Source: Echinococcus granulosus | Lineage: Eukaryota; Platyhelminthes; Cestoda; Cyclophyllidea; Taeniidae | Length of the DNA: 64,000 nt | Assembly: GCF_000524195.1 (NCBI RefSeq) | Contig: NW_020170382.1 | Span: 1,034,423-1,098,422, forward strand | Direction: 5' to 3' | Part shown: positions 48,501-60,391 of the stretch, in pieces | How the letters are laid out: each line of letters opens with the position of its first letter | Numbering within the stretch: position 1 is the stretch's first letter | Notes under the pieces: generated by a model | Seen by the model: only the letters and a program-made list of their open reading frames with translations | What the model was told of the DNA's origin: nothing | Databases searched by the model: none | Position numbers and translations under genes: made by a program

Positions 48501-51500
48501 TTAAAGTTGTATCACCAGTAGCTTATAAAGCTGAGAAGCCCCTCCACCACCCAATGTCCTCTCCACGAATTCCATAAATTAACTTTATTTTCAGCTACAG
48601 GAATGAAATATAACTCGATCAACTTAGTTGGATCCAGAAAGTCTTCCAATGCTCCCTGATTGGGTAGCGAGTGAAACCACTTTCGCCACCTAGTTGTTGT
48701 GCCCGATTCTTCACTGAATCCAATTTCGTGGTGCATTTTACTTGTGTACTTGGGATTTGATGCAATAGGCTTAGCTGTGCGAGGAGCGATATTGCTTTTT
48801 AATCGTATATGAATTACCTAGACCAGGAATCTGTTGAGAAGTTGGTCCTTAGTATAAACAATCCAAAAAGTCGTCAACTGTGGCACTGGACATTCTGCCT
48901 CACGAAATGGTGCAGTCGCAGAAATAATGATCCCTTAGCCTTCAAATTACTCCTGAAGGAAGTAACCTTATTACCAGATAAAGCTTCTGCACCTATCGTT
49001 TCTATCATATTAAATCTGGCAGTTAGGACGATATGGGCAACGGCTCCGCTTCATACTTTGTGCGAGACTGAAAAGGTTAGCCTGGCAAAACACAGATTAA
49101 TCACCTTTCCGCCAAGCTAAAAAGGAATTAAAATTGTTTTTACTCAGTGGCTGCTGATTGGTGGTGAAATTCTTGGAAAACAGCACTGGACCAAAAGGTG
49201 CCATAAAAAGGTGTTACATCTGTGCCGACTTTGAGTTCACTATTTCTTGGTCGCTAAGTGTTAGTTGTACTAATGAAAAAAATTATCAAGTTATAATCTT
49301 GCAGCCTAGTTGTCTTCATGTCTAAATCTACACAAATGGTGCAACACACCAGAAGACTTGTTTATAAAGCACACTTGTTTAGATATTTTCCCTTAGAGAG
49401 GGCTACCTCTGTCCTACTCCGTGGCAAACTTGACTTCAAAATCTCTCATTTACAAACCTTAACTCTTGACATTTGAGCTATGTTAAGGAATGTAAGGTAT
49501 GTGGTTCTAGAAGATTGTGTTCTTTGTAATGAACCATTCTATTCCAATGAAATTAGTTGGCGATATAAACTAGATTTATGATCGTAGTAAATGTCATGAA
49601 GTTTCCCAAATGTCGAAATGCATCGGTAGAGGGCTTAAAGCCTCTTTACCTTGTGTGGATACGTTGGTGGAAGATGATCATTATGTATGGGTGTATAAGA
49701 AATTTTGACGTATTGATTAAGCTAACGAGTAACGTAAGTGATACCAAACGCAATGTTGGGAAATGTATTGGGTTCTTTTTTTGAAAAAATTGAAGTCTGT
49801 GAAATGTCTCTTCCTTCGAGTGTGTGATCAGTTAGCTCGCTTCTTTGATCTATCTCAAAAAAAACATGTTTTTGATGGCTTCACTTCACGACTGAGTCGT
49901 GAGAAGTGATCCAAGTCCGGCTATAGATCTTCTCGCGCCGCTTCTTTTACATTCGTGATGTGTATCCTCTTTTAAAGTGTTGCCATATGTAGCCAGGACT
50001 CGTGTACATGCGCATGTGCACAGGTGTATACGCGATTTCGTGCGTTATTTTTGCATGCAAAGTAGATAAAGGGAAGATGGAATAAATGCAGTGTGCGTGG
50101 AATCAGGGGTTCCCATTTCCACTTCTGAGATGCACAAGCGGAGACCGGAATAAGGGAGTGTGTGTTTGCATCAAATGTTTTTCTCAATTCCCATCCATTT
50201 TTCGACAAGCGTTTAGCGCTTTTGTTATTCTAGCAACAAAGACGTTTTGAAAATTAGTTTTTATCACATTCTAATGATTTGGATTCTTTATTCCTAGGAA
50301 GTTCATATTCATTTTCGTCGCCAGTTGAATGGATACTTTCCTGCATCTAGTTGAGTGAATGTCGCCCGAATTCTGTTCGATGATTTCAACTAATTTTGGA
50401 ACTCCTTAGAGATCTCTGTCTTAAGGGTGTTTTCCTTTCGTTCAATGACTCATTTCCTTTTGCAAACCAGTTTTTCTATGGAGCACTATCATTTATACAT
50501 GTTAAGTGTACGTTTTCTGGGGAATCAGTTGTTTGATGCCAGTAATATGCCTTAAATAAATTATACTTGCCTTTCCCAGCACTTTTTACTGACAGTTTAT
50601 GGATCGTAAACACATGCACACACATATACACATTGTACTCCCATTCTGTGCCTAAATTTGCTTCAGTTTAAAAATTATTGTAAACCATGCTATTCGTGAG
50701 GGGGTCCATCATCACGTACAGAGTCTGGGGACCTGGTAAAATAGGTGACTCAAACCTATCACCGTGCTACCAACACCCCAGGCAATTTGTCGGGAACCAG
50801 AAATGTTCGTATGCTTAAATTTATAATTATAAACAAATGTGCGCTACACTACTAATGATATTTTTGATAGTGAGCCACACATCTGCATCCTGTTCAAACG
50901 AGCACAACGTGCGTAAGGAGTAAAAATGCAAAACTGGGAAGACCTTGAAGCTCCCTACCACTAGGGTCATTCTTTTTATGGCTACGGGGAGATGAAAATT
51001 GTGTTAGCTCGTCATCACCAATGGGAATTAGGACTTTCCCAATTATCATGCGTAAACACCAAACCGGTAGGATACGCCTCTCCCAAGAGTGGCAATTGGG
51101 AAACACCATTTTGGCATATTTGTCTGCATGTAGACACACAGACCGGTTCCTATCCTTAGAAAGACTCAATTTTTTTAATGAGAATTCTCAGGTGCCCCAG
51201 CATTTGCGTTCTCATGGTTGAGTAGTTTCACACTGTATACCCTTTGACGACTCCCCTTTTAGCAACTCTCGACACTGTCTGCTTGCTGCAACTCAATAGT
51301 CGTCAACACCAAGCTGCCGACAGTACTTCGTATTGCCGAGAGTCTGGCCGCCACTTTCTTGGGAAAACCCGATTTCCTCATCTTGGAGGGCTGTGATTTC
51401 TCTTCTGTGAGTTTTCTTCAGCATTTAAACTCCTTATTTGCTGACCTGTCATTATTATTCTTCTTGATATAAAGCGGTAAGTGGTATGCTTCTGGTCCGA

Positions 51501-54500
51501 CCTCTGGAATAATATGTAAGGCGGGATTTGTTGAGAAGGCGAATGTGCCGAAGAAAGCCGCTCGTGTTTTCATTACTTGTGTTGGTTTCATCGCTTTTAC
51601 GAAATCCCATTCAGCCACAAATACTGGCTGTGCTGCTTTTTTTCTGTCGCTTGACACCTTACTATATTTAACTTCATCCAGCACGGTGTTTCTGCTGGCA
51701 TAACCATTTTAAGCGATATTCTAGCACACATTCAATAACTTCATGTTAATGTATTTCAATATTTCAGTTGGATTTCTCCCATTTATTGTCGATCGCAAAA
51801 AATGTACTGAAGTCTAAGTGCGTACTTCGCACAAAATTGGGACGACGCATCGTGGCTCGACTTGCTCATTCCTTTCGCCCTTTCAGCTTGCGGACTGGTG
51901 GTTACTGATGCGTCGCAAGTCGATCGACGTGGATGTTTTTGCTGACAGCACAAGCAGGGACAGTCCTTGTGTTCCTCGACGCGGTTCCGAGGGTGTCCTG
52001 CCTACCTCGGCAACAACCCACCGTCGCAAACCCTTCATGGAGGCCCTCTACAAGGCTGTTGAACTTGTTGCTCCTGAGGCCCTTGACTGGACTCACGATA
52101 TTGTTCATTTGGATGCTGCCTCTAGGGGTAATTCGGTTTGAAACTATCAGCTCCATTACTTCGCAGATGTGTGCGTGTATGGTGTGGAAAAGCTGAAGGT
52201 CGGAGGTGTAGGTGGTAGACCAAAATTGTTCAGAAAAATAATGACGCACTTCATGGTTTTTTTTTTGGATTGGAACGGCTCGATCAGATTCATGTATGTT
52301 CTCCGGGTGGGAGGGAATGGTTTGCGCAAGGTCAAAATATAATTGAAACGTCGTCATGGGCGACCCTCCTTAGGCATGAAGTTTCTTTGCGCATCATAGC
52401 AATAGTGGGAAGCATTGAGGTCATTCACGCAACAATAACGAGTATGAGTTGCTAAGTTTGTGTCAAGTCAGAGTACAACCTTCAATGTTAGTGGTGTATC
52501 GAGTACATATTGGCTACTTTCGTCTATCGCTTCCTTTGCTTGACAAATTACTTCGGCAGAATCCGCTTTAAATTTAGTAACTACTTGCAAGTCATGAAAA
52601 GAGAAGCTATGGAAGCAAATGTTTTGTGAAATCAGTGCTTCACATCCTTTATTGGGGAAGTTCTATATCATTACATGAGCTAGAGGTCAGACGAGGTCAG
52701 TCTATAGCTGCATTTGTCTGGAATCACGAGCCACAGGGAAGCTTCTGCGTGCTTTAGTCCTCCAGACATCTTTTCGTTCCATCAGCTCGTCCTTTTATTG
52801 CTGTCTAGTGTTCTGCATTCATCTTTCTCCTTTTTGCTGCGTGAGGACGTATTGAATCCTCAGACTTCGTCCATCGTTCACTAGACTGACCCTTTTTCCA
52901 GATTTTCCCGTCTCTGTTCTATCTCGGCTATTGGCGCAACTTAAAATGAGTAGTCGGTGCGATTTCAATCCACCCATTCCTTTTAATGTGTCACGCCATT
53001 TCTCTTTTGGCGACACTTGCTTAAATGGCTAGTGGGGGTATGTGGAATATCATACAGCCACTTGTCTGCAAAGTCGAAAAGTTCTGCGTAGGAGGTGAAC
53101 GGCATCGAGTCAACCCCATCCATGTAACTCAAATTTTGTTATTTGGGAATTAAAGTGGTTGAAAGCTCACTCAGCATAAGCCAAGACAACATGCTGTCTC
53201 CTTTATGTTGTAATGACCGGACGACACCACGGCGGTTGCGTGAACTCATTCAATCAGTGTCAGCTAATTTTTGTAATCACTGAAAGCGTTGTGTCGCCTC
53301 TGTGTGAGGTGGACAGCCATGGTACTAGTTGGCAACCTCTTCCTTTGTCTTGCGCCCCTGTCCAAAATTGAGTGAGCGTCAGCCTGACCTGCCAGGATGG
53401 AGTCGATTACCACTGTCCTGCAGTTGAGCCGCCTCCTGATTGCGTCTCTTTGGCTGTCCCTCGAGTGTCCAAGTTAGTCATTTGAGTGAGTCATTGCAGT
53501 CGCGGTACGCATTGTCTATCTCTCTTCCCCTGAGCATTTAATTCTCCTGTAAGCAGTTTTTTGCAGACTATTGAGTAGTGCGTGGGTTGGTAGACCGTGG
53601 TACATTGTTATGTCTTCCCCACTTTTCAACCCATCAATCCATTTTGCTGTCCGATTCTGGGAAGATTATCACTCGCTCTATTAACTACCTGCTCCTCCGG
53701 CAGTTTTTAGCAACCTGTTTTGTTAGTAAGTGTTCGCTTCACTGCCGCTGCTGTTGTTGCCATAGCTACTTTATGATCACACCAAATGATTCTATCCCCT
53801 TCCCAACATTCCGTTTATTCTCGGTGCAAATAGGCTTTTTTGATAAAGCGATATCTTTCACTTCACTCCCTGGTGTACAGCTGTTAGTTGAAAGTGGAAC
53901 CTTGAAGCTGTGCATCCTTCGGATGAGGGGTGCATAACTCGCACTGGTTCCTGTGCAGATGCCATTTTGTGTACAATTCGACTATTTTGTTCCTGTCCAA
54001 ACACGTCGCAAAGAGTAGTTACAAGGTCCCTAAAATTGGGTAACAGGTTGACTCTAAAATTATGCCGTCTCAGTTATCTGGTAAGGAGGTGCCTTCCCTT
54101 CAGCCAACAATAAAAAGTTTCAGCTGGTCTGTTTATCATTCTGCAGCAGCGCCTTCAGAACTGTCATGTACCATATTTTAAGCATCGTGATTGATGGCTA
54201 TCCGATTGAACTGAAATGTGAGATATACGGATTTGTTTTGAAAAGGGAAGAATATGTTTGTATTGAGGACCTATTCGTTGCTTTTTTTTCTTTTGATGCA
54301 AATGCTGTTTCGCTCAGCGCGTGGATGAGATTTCATTTCAATAATAGCGGCTTGAGAATCCATTTGATGAATGCCTTTGCCCTTAATGAATTGGCATACG
54401 AATTAAAACAGAGGTCTGGGTGCTAACTTCGACACTGCAAAAGCCGAAGTCGCAAATTTCCATTGCAAAGCCTGCATTTTTACTCTAGTTGCCCAATTAA

Positions 54501-57500
54501 GTTGTTATTCGTGTCTGATAGGATACTACTTGCACACATCTTTAAATTATTACAACATTTTTAACGTCCTAATTTCGAATTGAAGATGGATGATCGTTGT
54601 TTAATTGGACAATGGGTCATTAGCATCTGTTGATCTAGCTCGCGCTACCTTTTGTCCCCAGCTCCCACTATTTGACCCCGCGAGTTAGATACATACCGGT
54701 TTGAATTTCAGATGTGGCGTCTCGTTTCCTGCAAAGGGATTCTTATAGAGATTAGCCGCGGTATTACTTTTAGGCTTTAGTCACGAAAGTAGGAGCTTTG
54801 TCTCCTACGTGCTGCTATTTCTGCACTTTTCATCTCTTTCGCGTACGTTCCCGCGCTCTCCAAACGTTGTTTGCAGGTGGTAATTAACCGGTTACCGAAA
54901 TAGGCTTACCACTTCATGCCGCGTGTTTGGAAATCAAATTCATTTCGCATCTACTATTGCTGCCCTTGCCATCCAGGCTTGTTTACGTGCTAATATTAGT
55001 CCCCATTTTCTTTTTTTGCCATATTTACTGGCAGCAAGAAATGCCAAATAGCATGCTTCGGGCCATAAATAATTCATTTCCTCAAACATGCGTACTTTGA
55101 GCACACTTTGCTTTGGTGGGAAGTTCGTTTTCGCTGTTTATGAACATTAACAGTAGGTTCTCATGCTTGTATGTATCCTTATATTTCATTCATCTGACCG
55201 TTTCATCGTCGAATGTGAATGGCTGAAATTAGGTCTGTGGCCGTATTTTGAACTTTACGTTGTGTTGACGAGCCCTTCCATTGTTTGCTTTCCCCACAAG
55301 GTGTGCGGACAAAAATATCACCCCCTCCTCGTATCACTAACCTTGTCCTCGGACGTACGTACGTGCGTAGTTGAATAGGATGGCCTGTTTATCTACCTAA
55401 CACACATCGCACTGTTGATTGTCCCCCGAAGCATAGTTTCATCTTCGGATATCCTTACCCTGAACAGTGCAAGGAAGATTAACTTCACCTCTGTATGTAG
55501 GGATAGATTAACCTCGAACAGGTAGATCTCTCCGTCGTACCACTTCACACCTCTTTCTTCGGGCAGCTTTGACCGAAATAGTGCTAAGTAATTCTGCCCA
55601 CATTCCACGATTCACATTTATCAATTGTCTTTACTGTAACAACCCATCTATAGACTCATCTATCCGTTCATTCGATCCGGTCTTTATGTCAAGTCATCCC
55701 TCCTGTTTAAACCCACCTGGATCTAACTCTCCACTTCTCTCTTCCCCAAGTTCTGCCCTCGGACATGCGGGACCGTTTGCGTGAATTGGAGTATGGTTTG
55801 TCCTTGCGGGATGCCCTATTCCCGGCTCCCGAAATCCCTGGTTACTTGCAGTATCTGGCACCGGACGCTTGGGCCAAGGTGGGTGAGGTGAAGACCGCGC
55901 TGACGGAGGTGGAAATCCTCATTGGTGCTGCCGCTCACTGTATCTACTCTGTCACGGGGCCGTCCCGACCGCCCACCTTCTCTGACCGCGACTTCGCAAT
56001 CGAGATGGCCTCTTTCGCCCGGTTCTACTCATCCTTTAAGGTAAGTGAGTGGGTGATTACCCAGGGATTCAGTAACAAGGTCCTTTCACCTGCAGTTTTT
56101 TCATCCTTTACGCCTCCTGCCCTTGAATCGTGCCTGAAAATTCCCATAATTCCAAAACGCAATCAAGAAGGAAGTAGTTTAACGTCACCTTTAACGTATT
56201 ATGTATTTAATTTGATTTTGAGTAGTAGCAATTGGTCTACTAAAGTTTACTCCTCTGCTTGGTGCACTTCTGTCACTACTTTTTCAATCTTTGAAACCCG
56301 ATTCCTAGTAATTCCCACAACTGAATCGTTCTTCGAAGTCCTTGTGACTACATACAGAAAACGTAGTCAGAAATATAACAAATAAAATAGGTGTTTTGAG
56401 TTTAGATGGGAACTGTTGGGTAAGGTTTAATTGTAGGCTTTATAAAAATCTCTGCTCGAGAGTTGACCCTTGTTTTTTAGGCTTATCTTAAATCGTTTCT
56501 TGAGGTCCTTGGAACTCAAAACATTTATCACGGATAGGGAAAATTGCTTTAAAACAACATGCAATCGTATTTTGTATGATTTTTTGGATTAGATGTTGAA
56601 GTATTGACAGGATCTTTACGTGGGATCTGTGCTATATCCGATCGTCCACGATAATGGTAGTTAACAGAATGTTTTGAGAAAATTTCTTTCGTCACTTCAG
56701 TTCGGTACATACCTGTCTTTACTCTGACTTGTTTTTTTTTTGAACCAGAATCACTTGTTAGTAGTTTGCTCACCCCCACGGAATTCAATAAGGCCTTCAC
56801 AAAGTGGGGCGGGGGGAGAGGAGCTGGATTTGGTGAACAAAACGGGATGGTATATCATTCTGCCCTAGATACTATACGTAAATGAGCATCAGCGTTGTTC
56901 TCGTACCTATTGTCTGTAAGATTTGACCGCCTGCAACCCATTTCAATGATGGTGATTGAGCGCTTCAGTTTGATGCTTCTCTGTCACCGCTTCTCCTACC
57001 CTAACAGTGCATTCTGAATAATCGTAACTTTTAGTGGGGCTTTTTCAATACTGGCCACAAAGAGGGCTAAAGCGCAGAATACGGGAGGGAGAAGAGGAGT
57101 GGAATCGTATAATGCCATTGTGGAATCGAATCCTGACTTTGGTTTGCCGCAAATTAGACTAGTATTATTACATGCTTCGTGCGGGGGAAGAACCCGCCTG
57201 TTCATCTCTGTTCAGCAATGCTTAATGCTACGACGACCTTTAAAGAGAGGCCCAAATCGCACACGCATACGTCAGCATACACGTTGATGGTAGATGAGGT
57301 GGACCTAGAACGATGCCATTTCTAGTTATGAGAAAATCTAGTAACCTGAGAATGAATCGTGTTCCATGCTTCCCGTCTTGAATTTTCCATCTCTTCCTCC
57401 GTTGGCATTTCTATGCTTGGTTGTCGCATGCCATAAACCATGCGTAAGAGTAGTTTCATTCATCAACGGTCTGGTTTGTTATAATCGTTTCTGTCTTTTG

Positions 57501-60391
57501 CAGAATTACTGGTGCTGGTGGTGAATCAGAAGTACCTCTTTTTATGTATGTAACCGTATATCTCACAGCAATGTCTGCCCCCTACAGTGGTATTTTTTAG
57601 TTTATGTAGTTCTTTTCCGGTTACTCCCTTACAATTCGTGAGTAATGGTTAAAAGTGCGGTTGGATCCTCTCATTGAGGATTTTATTTAACTCATCCAAT
57701 CTGGTTGTACCGATTGGATCGCCAAAATGTCCTCTCACTATTCACCGCAATTAGAGACGATAGTCTTGATGTGATTGCAAGTTGTTTACATTGGTACTGC
57801 ATATTTCACTGTTTACATTCGCTCTAAATCGACATAGTGACTTGTCAGTGATCATGCACCTTCAAACTTACCGTTGCCATTCCACGTAAAGGGAGTATTT
57901 GTCCCTTTCTGCGTCACTGATAAGCTTAATCAGCCGAGTGGTTTAACTCCTACTCCGGGTCATTGCACTAACTTCAATACTTCTAGTCGTTTTCCGAAGC
58001 CCGAGTGTTCCATTATCTACTCAAACTCATCAAGATCTTCGCTACCCGTCTCCCAAAATGAGGCTGACACCTCAAATGCTTTCGCTTGGACAATTCTTCG
58101 TGTGTGCGTCCTTTTGGACAGTGGGGGTATTATTTTGCCACTCTTCACACGCAAATGTCTCGCCATCACGAAGAGACACTTGTGTACCATATGCATGCAC
58201 AGTTAGTTGTTTTTTTTCTCCTTTTGCATAACAGACACTTTGTTCCGTCATGAAAATGGGTCTTGTCAAGAGTTGCTCACCTCCTTATGGGCATCGGCTC
58301 ACCGTCGCCGAATGTGCAATTGACATTTTCTCTCGACCTCTAATTAGCTTTCAGGCGAAACAGTGGGCGTTTAGAAAATGGCTTCTCGCAAGAGCAAGTA
58401 TTTAGCTAGAGAAAATTGCCTACGCCTGGAACATGGACGACTTTTGAACCCGACTGATAGGATGGCAATGCTTTTAAGGAATCGCTTCAAATAAAACACT
58501 GGAAAAGCAACTTTCGTGGTCACTCAAATCTGCCAGCCTTCATTTCAGTGATTGCTCCATGCGAGAGGCCTGTTTTAAACCGTCAATGTGGTGGCTTCAA
58601 GCCTTCCCCTTTCACGGCTTAAAGTTGAAGTTAGCATATTTTTTAAATCAACCGTTTTTTCAGATGTATTTACTTTATAACTTTTGGAAAGCACCATGAA
58701 AGCAATGAAACTTGATAAAACGGTTTTCTCATTCGTTTTTTCTCTTGCATTCCTTATACCTTAAAATGCAACAACTTCGAAATTTCCGGGGGAAGTTACA
58801 TTTTCGTTTGCTTTTTATTGATGGATGATGTATGTATATATCTTTTAGAAGTTAATTTCACCATGTTTTTGTAAAAAAGCGTTCAAAAGTAAAAACACGA
58901 CAACAGTTTCCTCCTCGTTAATCGAGCATTTCAACATTCGGACTCTGAGTTGAATTTTTGCGCATGTCGTTCTAATGTGTCGTAAAGCCTAGATGCTAGT
59001 TTTTCCGGGGAGTTTAACAACAGAGTGGACTTGCTGTGTGGGCGTCAGATTGGGTGGAGGTGAATATGGCTGTCGAGATGTTACACAAGCACTCCATATT
59101 CATGAAAAAGCTATTATCAACATGTGGGCACTCGCTGAAGCGCATTTTTTTTTTCTATTCGGTTCAGAAGTGGACATCGGATGCGGAGAGGCGAGTGCGA
59201 AATCTGGCTAAGGCGTCATCATGCAAGGTCCCCACCTCCGTTCACCGTCGCAACGGCGCTGCGAGTGATAGCGGCGCGCGTCGCCAGCGCTCTGGCGGGT
59301 CCGCCTCTCGCTCCTCGCGCAACGGCCATGTGAGTCCTCCCTCCTGCCACGTAGCTGGGGAAATCACTGCTGTAGTGCGTACTGCTGGTCTCCTTTCACG
59401 GAATGGGTCTCCTTTTGCCTGTCAGGGTAGCTCAATTCCGATTTTGACCCTCAGGAACCTTTTCGGGCATAAAATCAAGCGTTTTAAATTCCAGTGAACA
59501 TTACTGACTCTTGAATTTATTCGTCTTAATCTTTCGTGCCTCTTCCGCTATTTACTATTTGCTTCTCTTAGGTGTTTTAATTCGAAGATTTTCGTTGTCG
59601 TTTCAAATGTGCGAAGCATTATTTTTAATGATCTTTGAAAAATTTACTCATCAAAGAAGTTGTAATTTTCGATTGAGTCATTCTTAACTTTTTCGACAGT
59701 TGTACATTTTGCTGCCACTGAGAGGGGCCTTTTATTTGGCAAGTAGCGTTCCGAGCAAACACCACTTGAAAGTAAATTACTGGCTTTATGATGACCGCAT
59801 CTCAAACGCTCAAGTTGTTACCGCTACGCTGATGTTTTTTGAAGGGCTTTTGCCTTAACCTTGACTTGTTCTTATTACCCTTTCCAGGACGAACAGGGCA
59901 GCGACTGTAAACGGCACAACTCGCGGCATCTGAACACCGTTGGCATTATGGATAACATTCTTGCGGGTAGGAGGCCTTGTTGTTTATTCATTGCGCTGCC
60001 TTACTGCCATCATTCCATTCTTTGTTCTCATGAGCTCCCCTTGAGGTAATATGAAAAATTTACAGACTTGTTTTCATTCAATTTTTATCAAAATTGACTG
60101 TTTCGTCCTTTAGTGTTTAGAACGGGTGTATGTATATTATCGTTAGACAGCGATATGTTTCATGGCAGTTTGGCTCCAACGTTTTTTTTGTAAACGCCGC
60201 GTAATTCGCCTTTCAGACGAAATAAGTCGATTTTAACGTAACCTTTTTATGGATACGCTATTCCTCTAGGGCTGGACTCGGAGCCGCTGTACGCGGACAT
60301 CCATAGAGTGCAAGTGAAGGGTCAGCAAAATGTCCCTTCAGCGGTCACTAACGTCGCCGCTGCCACTCCCTCCTCCCCCGCCTTCTCGTAA
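35058..60391 (+). CDS. FMNL: Formin of the FMNL type with degenerate FH1/FH2
   Basis: Formin-like proteins are Rho-GTPase-controlled actin assembly factors. Nineteen exons: 35058-35258, 35292-35366, 35401-35483, 35518-35598, 35633-35942, 36011-36087, 36161-36347, 36426-36536, 37204-37392, 38502-39102, 40784-41180, 47819-48263, 51263-51406, 51768-51803, 51887-52127, 55751-56040, 59168-59329, 59888-59966, 60270-60391. The sum is 3831 nt (1276 aa), with every phase agreeing. Order: MGNSPG start (myristoylation-like, as in FMNL), GTPase-binding and FH3/DID region to about 375 ([40 protein letters not shown]), coiled coil 376-500, Ser-rich linker to 639, FH1-position segment 639-771, divergent FH2 771-1157, basic tail, and DAD MDNILAGL at 1231-1238. 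FH2 lacks GNxMN and FH1 lacks polyproline. The [13 protein letters not shown] string points to FMNL rather than DAAM or DIAPH. Confidence 0.92.
37204..39102 (+). CDS. FMNL: FMNL exons 9-10: coiled coil and Ser-rich linker
   Basis: Exon 9 (37204-37392) gives [20 protein letters not shown] and [19 protein letters not shown], matching the FMNL segment after FH3 (IQAYLDNIFDVGALLEDTE). Exon 10 (38502-39102) continues a heptad-like [20 protein letters not shown]. It then turns into low-complexity Ser/Thr/Ala sequence ([19 protein letters not shown]) with RRKS-type basic sites. Donors are AAA|GTGAGA and CAAG|GTGGGC. Confidence 0.9.
40784..41180 (+). CDS. FMNL: FMNL exon 11: FH1-position segment without polyproline
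   Basis: Residues 639-771. Phase from exon 10 and into exon 12 both force the frame [31 protein letters not shown] and [20 protein letters not shown]. That frame has only a short Pro-rich patch and then cysteine-, alanine- and serine-rich text. The neighbouring frame contains the expected FH1 look (PLPPPPVLL at 40922-40948, [16 protein letters not shown]) but stops at 41150-41152. A pair of compensating indels, an unseen 46-nt intron (GTACGT at about 40972) or an assembly error are all possible. Confidence 0.75.
47819..52127 (+). CDS. FMNL: FMNL exons 12-15: divergent FH2 domain, N-terminal and central parts
   Basis: Exon 12 (47819-48263) starts [20 protein letters not shown], matching the FH2 opening LLNW of the family. 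It continues with [20 protein letters not shown] at the position of NLAITLRK, and [19 protein letters not shown] at the position of the family sRIPRLpER helix. Exon 13 (51263-51406): [20 protein letters not shown] then [15 protein letters not shown]. Exon 14 is a 36-nt microexon ([12 protein letters not shown]). Exon 15 (51887-52127): [20 protein letters not shown] then [10 protein letters not shown], matching the family KQTLLHYLVKVIAEKYPQL and LHFLDKA. GNxMN and the following RG-A-GF-L string are absent. Confidence 0.82.
55751..56040 (+). CDS. FMNL: FMNL exon 16: FH2 C-terminal part
   Basis: The acceptor CTTCCCCAAG|TT yields [20 protein letters not shown], comparable to the family SVLADVRSLQRGLELTQRE. 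It continues with [20 protein letters not shown] and [16 protein letters not shown], comparable to FFSLFSRFIKAYKKA. It ends at AAG|GTAAGT. The frame remains open past the donor for 115 more codons by chance. Confidence 0.88.
59168..60391 (+). CDS. FMNL: FMNL exons 17-19: basic tail, DAD and C-terminus
   Basis: Exon 17 (59168-59329): [18 protein letters not shown] and a very Arg/Ser-rich tail. Exon 18 (59888-59966): [19 protein letters not shown] then IMDNILA. Exon 19 (60270-60391): [20 protein letters not shown] to TAA at 60389-60391. MDNILAGL fits the diaphanous autoregulatory motif MDxLLxxL, so intramolecular autoinhibition by the N-terminal DID is likely retained. Confidence 0.85.

Larger units (their letters stand above)
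36537..59887. other. Large FMNL introns (0.36 to 6.6 kb)
   Basis: The long introns are 36537-37203, 37393-38501, 39103-40783, 41181-47818, 48264-51262, 51407-51767, 52128-55750, 56041-59167 and 59330-59887. The sense (plus) strand is strikingly T-rich throughout. I found no recognisable embedded gene, tRNA or intact mobile element. Frames at 48809-49120 and 51902-52357 (minus) have protein-like stretches but no family match. Confidence 0.55.

Noticed and set aside
48809..49120. 103-codon plus frame inside the formin intron after exon 12
   Set aside because: Protein-like in places but no splice sites in phase with neighbours and no formin motif; kept only as a note.
51902..52357. 151-codon minus-strand frame
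   Set aside because: Partly antisense to formin exon 15; the remaining part has no recognisable family despite plausible composition.
56041..56385. Continuation of the formin exon 16 frame for 115 codons
   Set aside because: It follows a perfect GTAAGT donor, composition changes to Ser/Thr/Phe-rich intron-like text, and joining at the donor reaches conserved exons 17-19 in phase.
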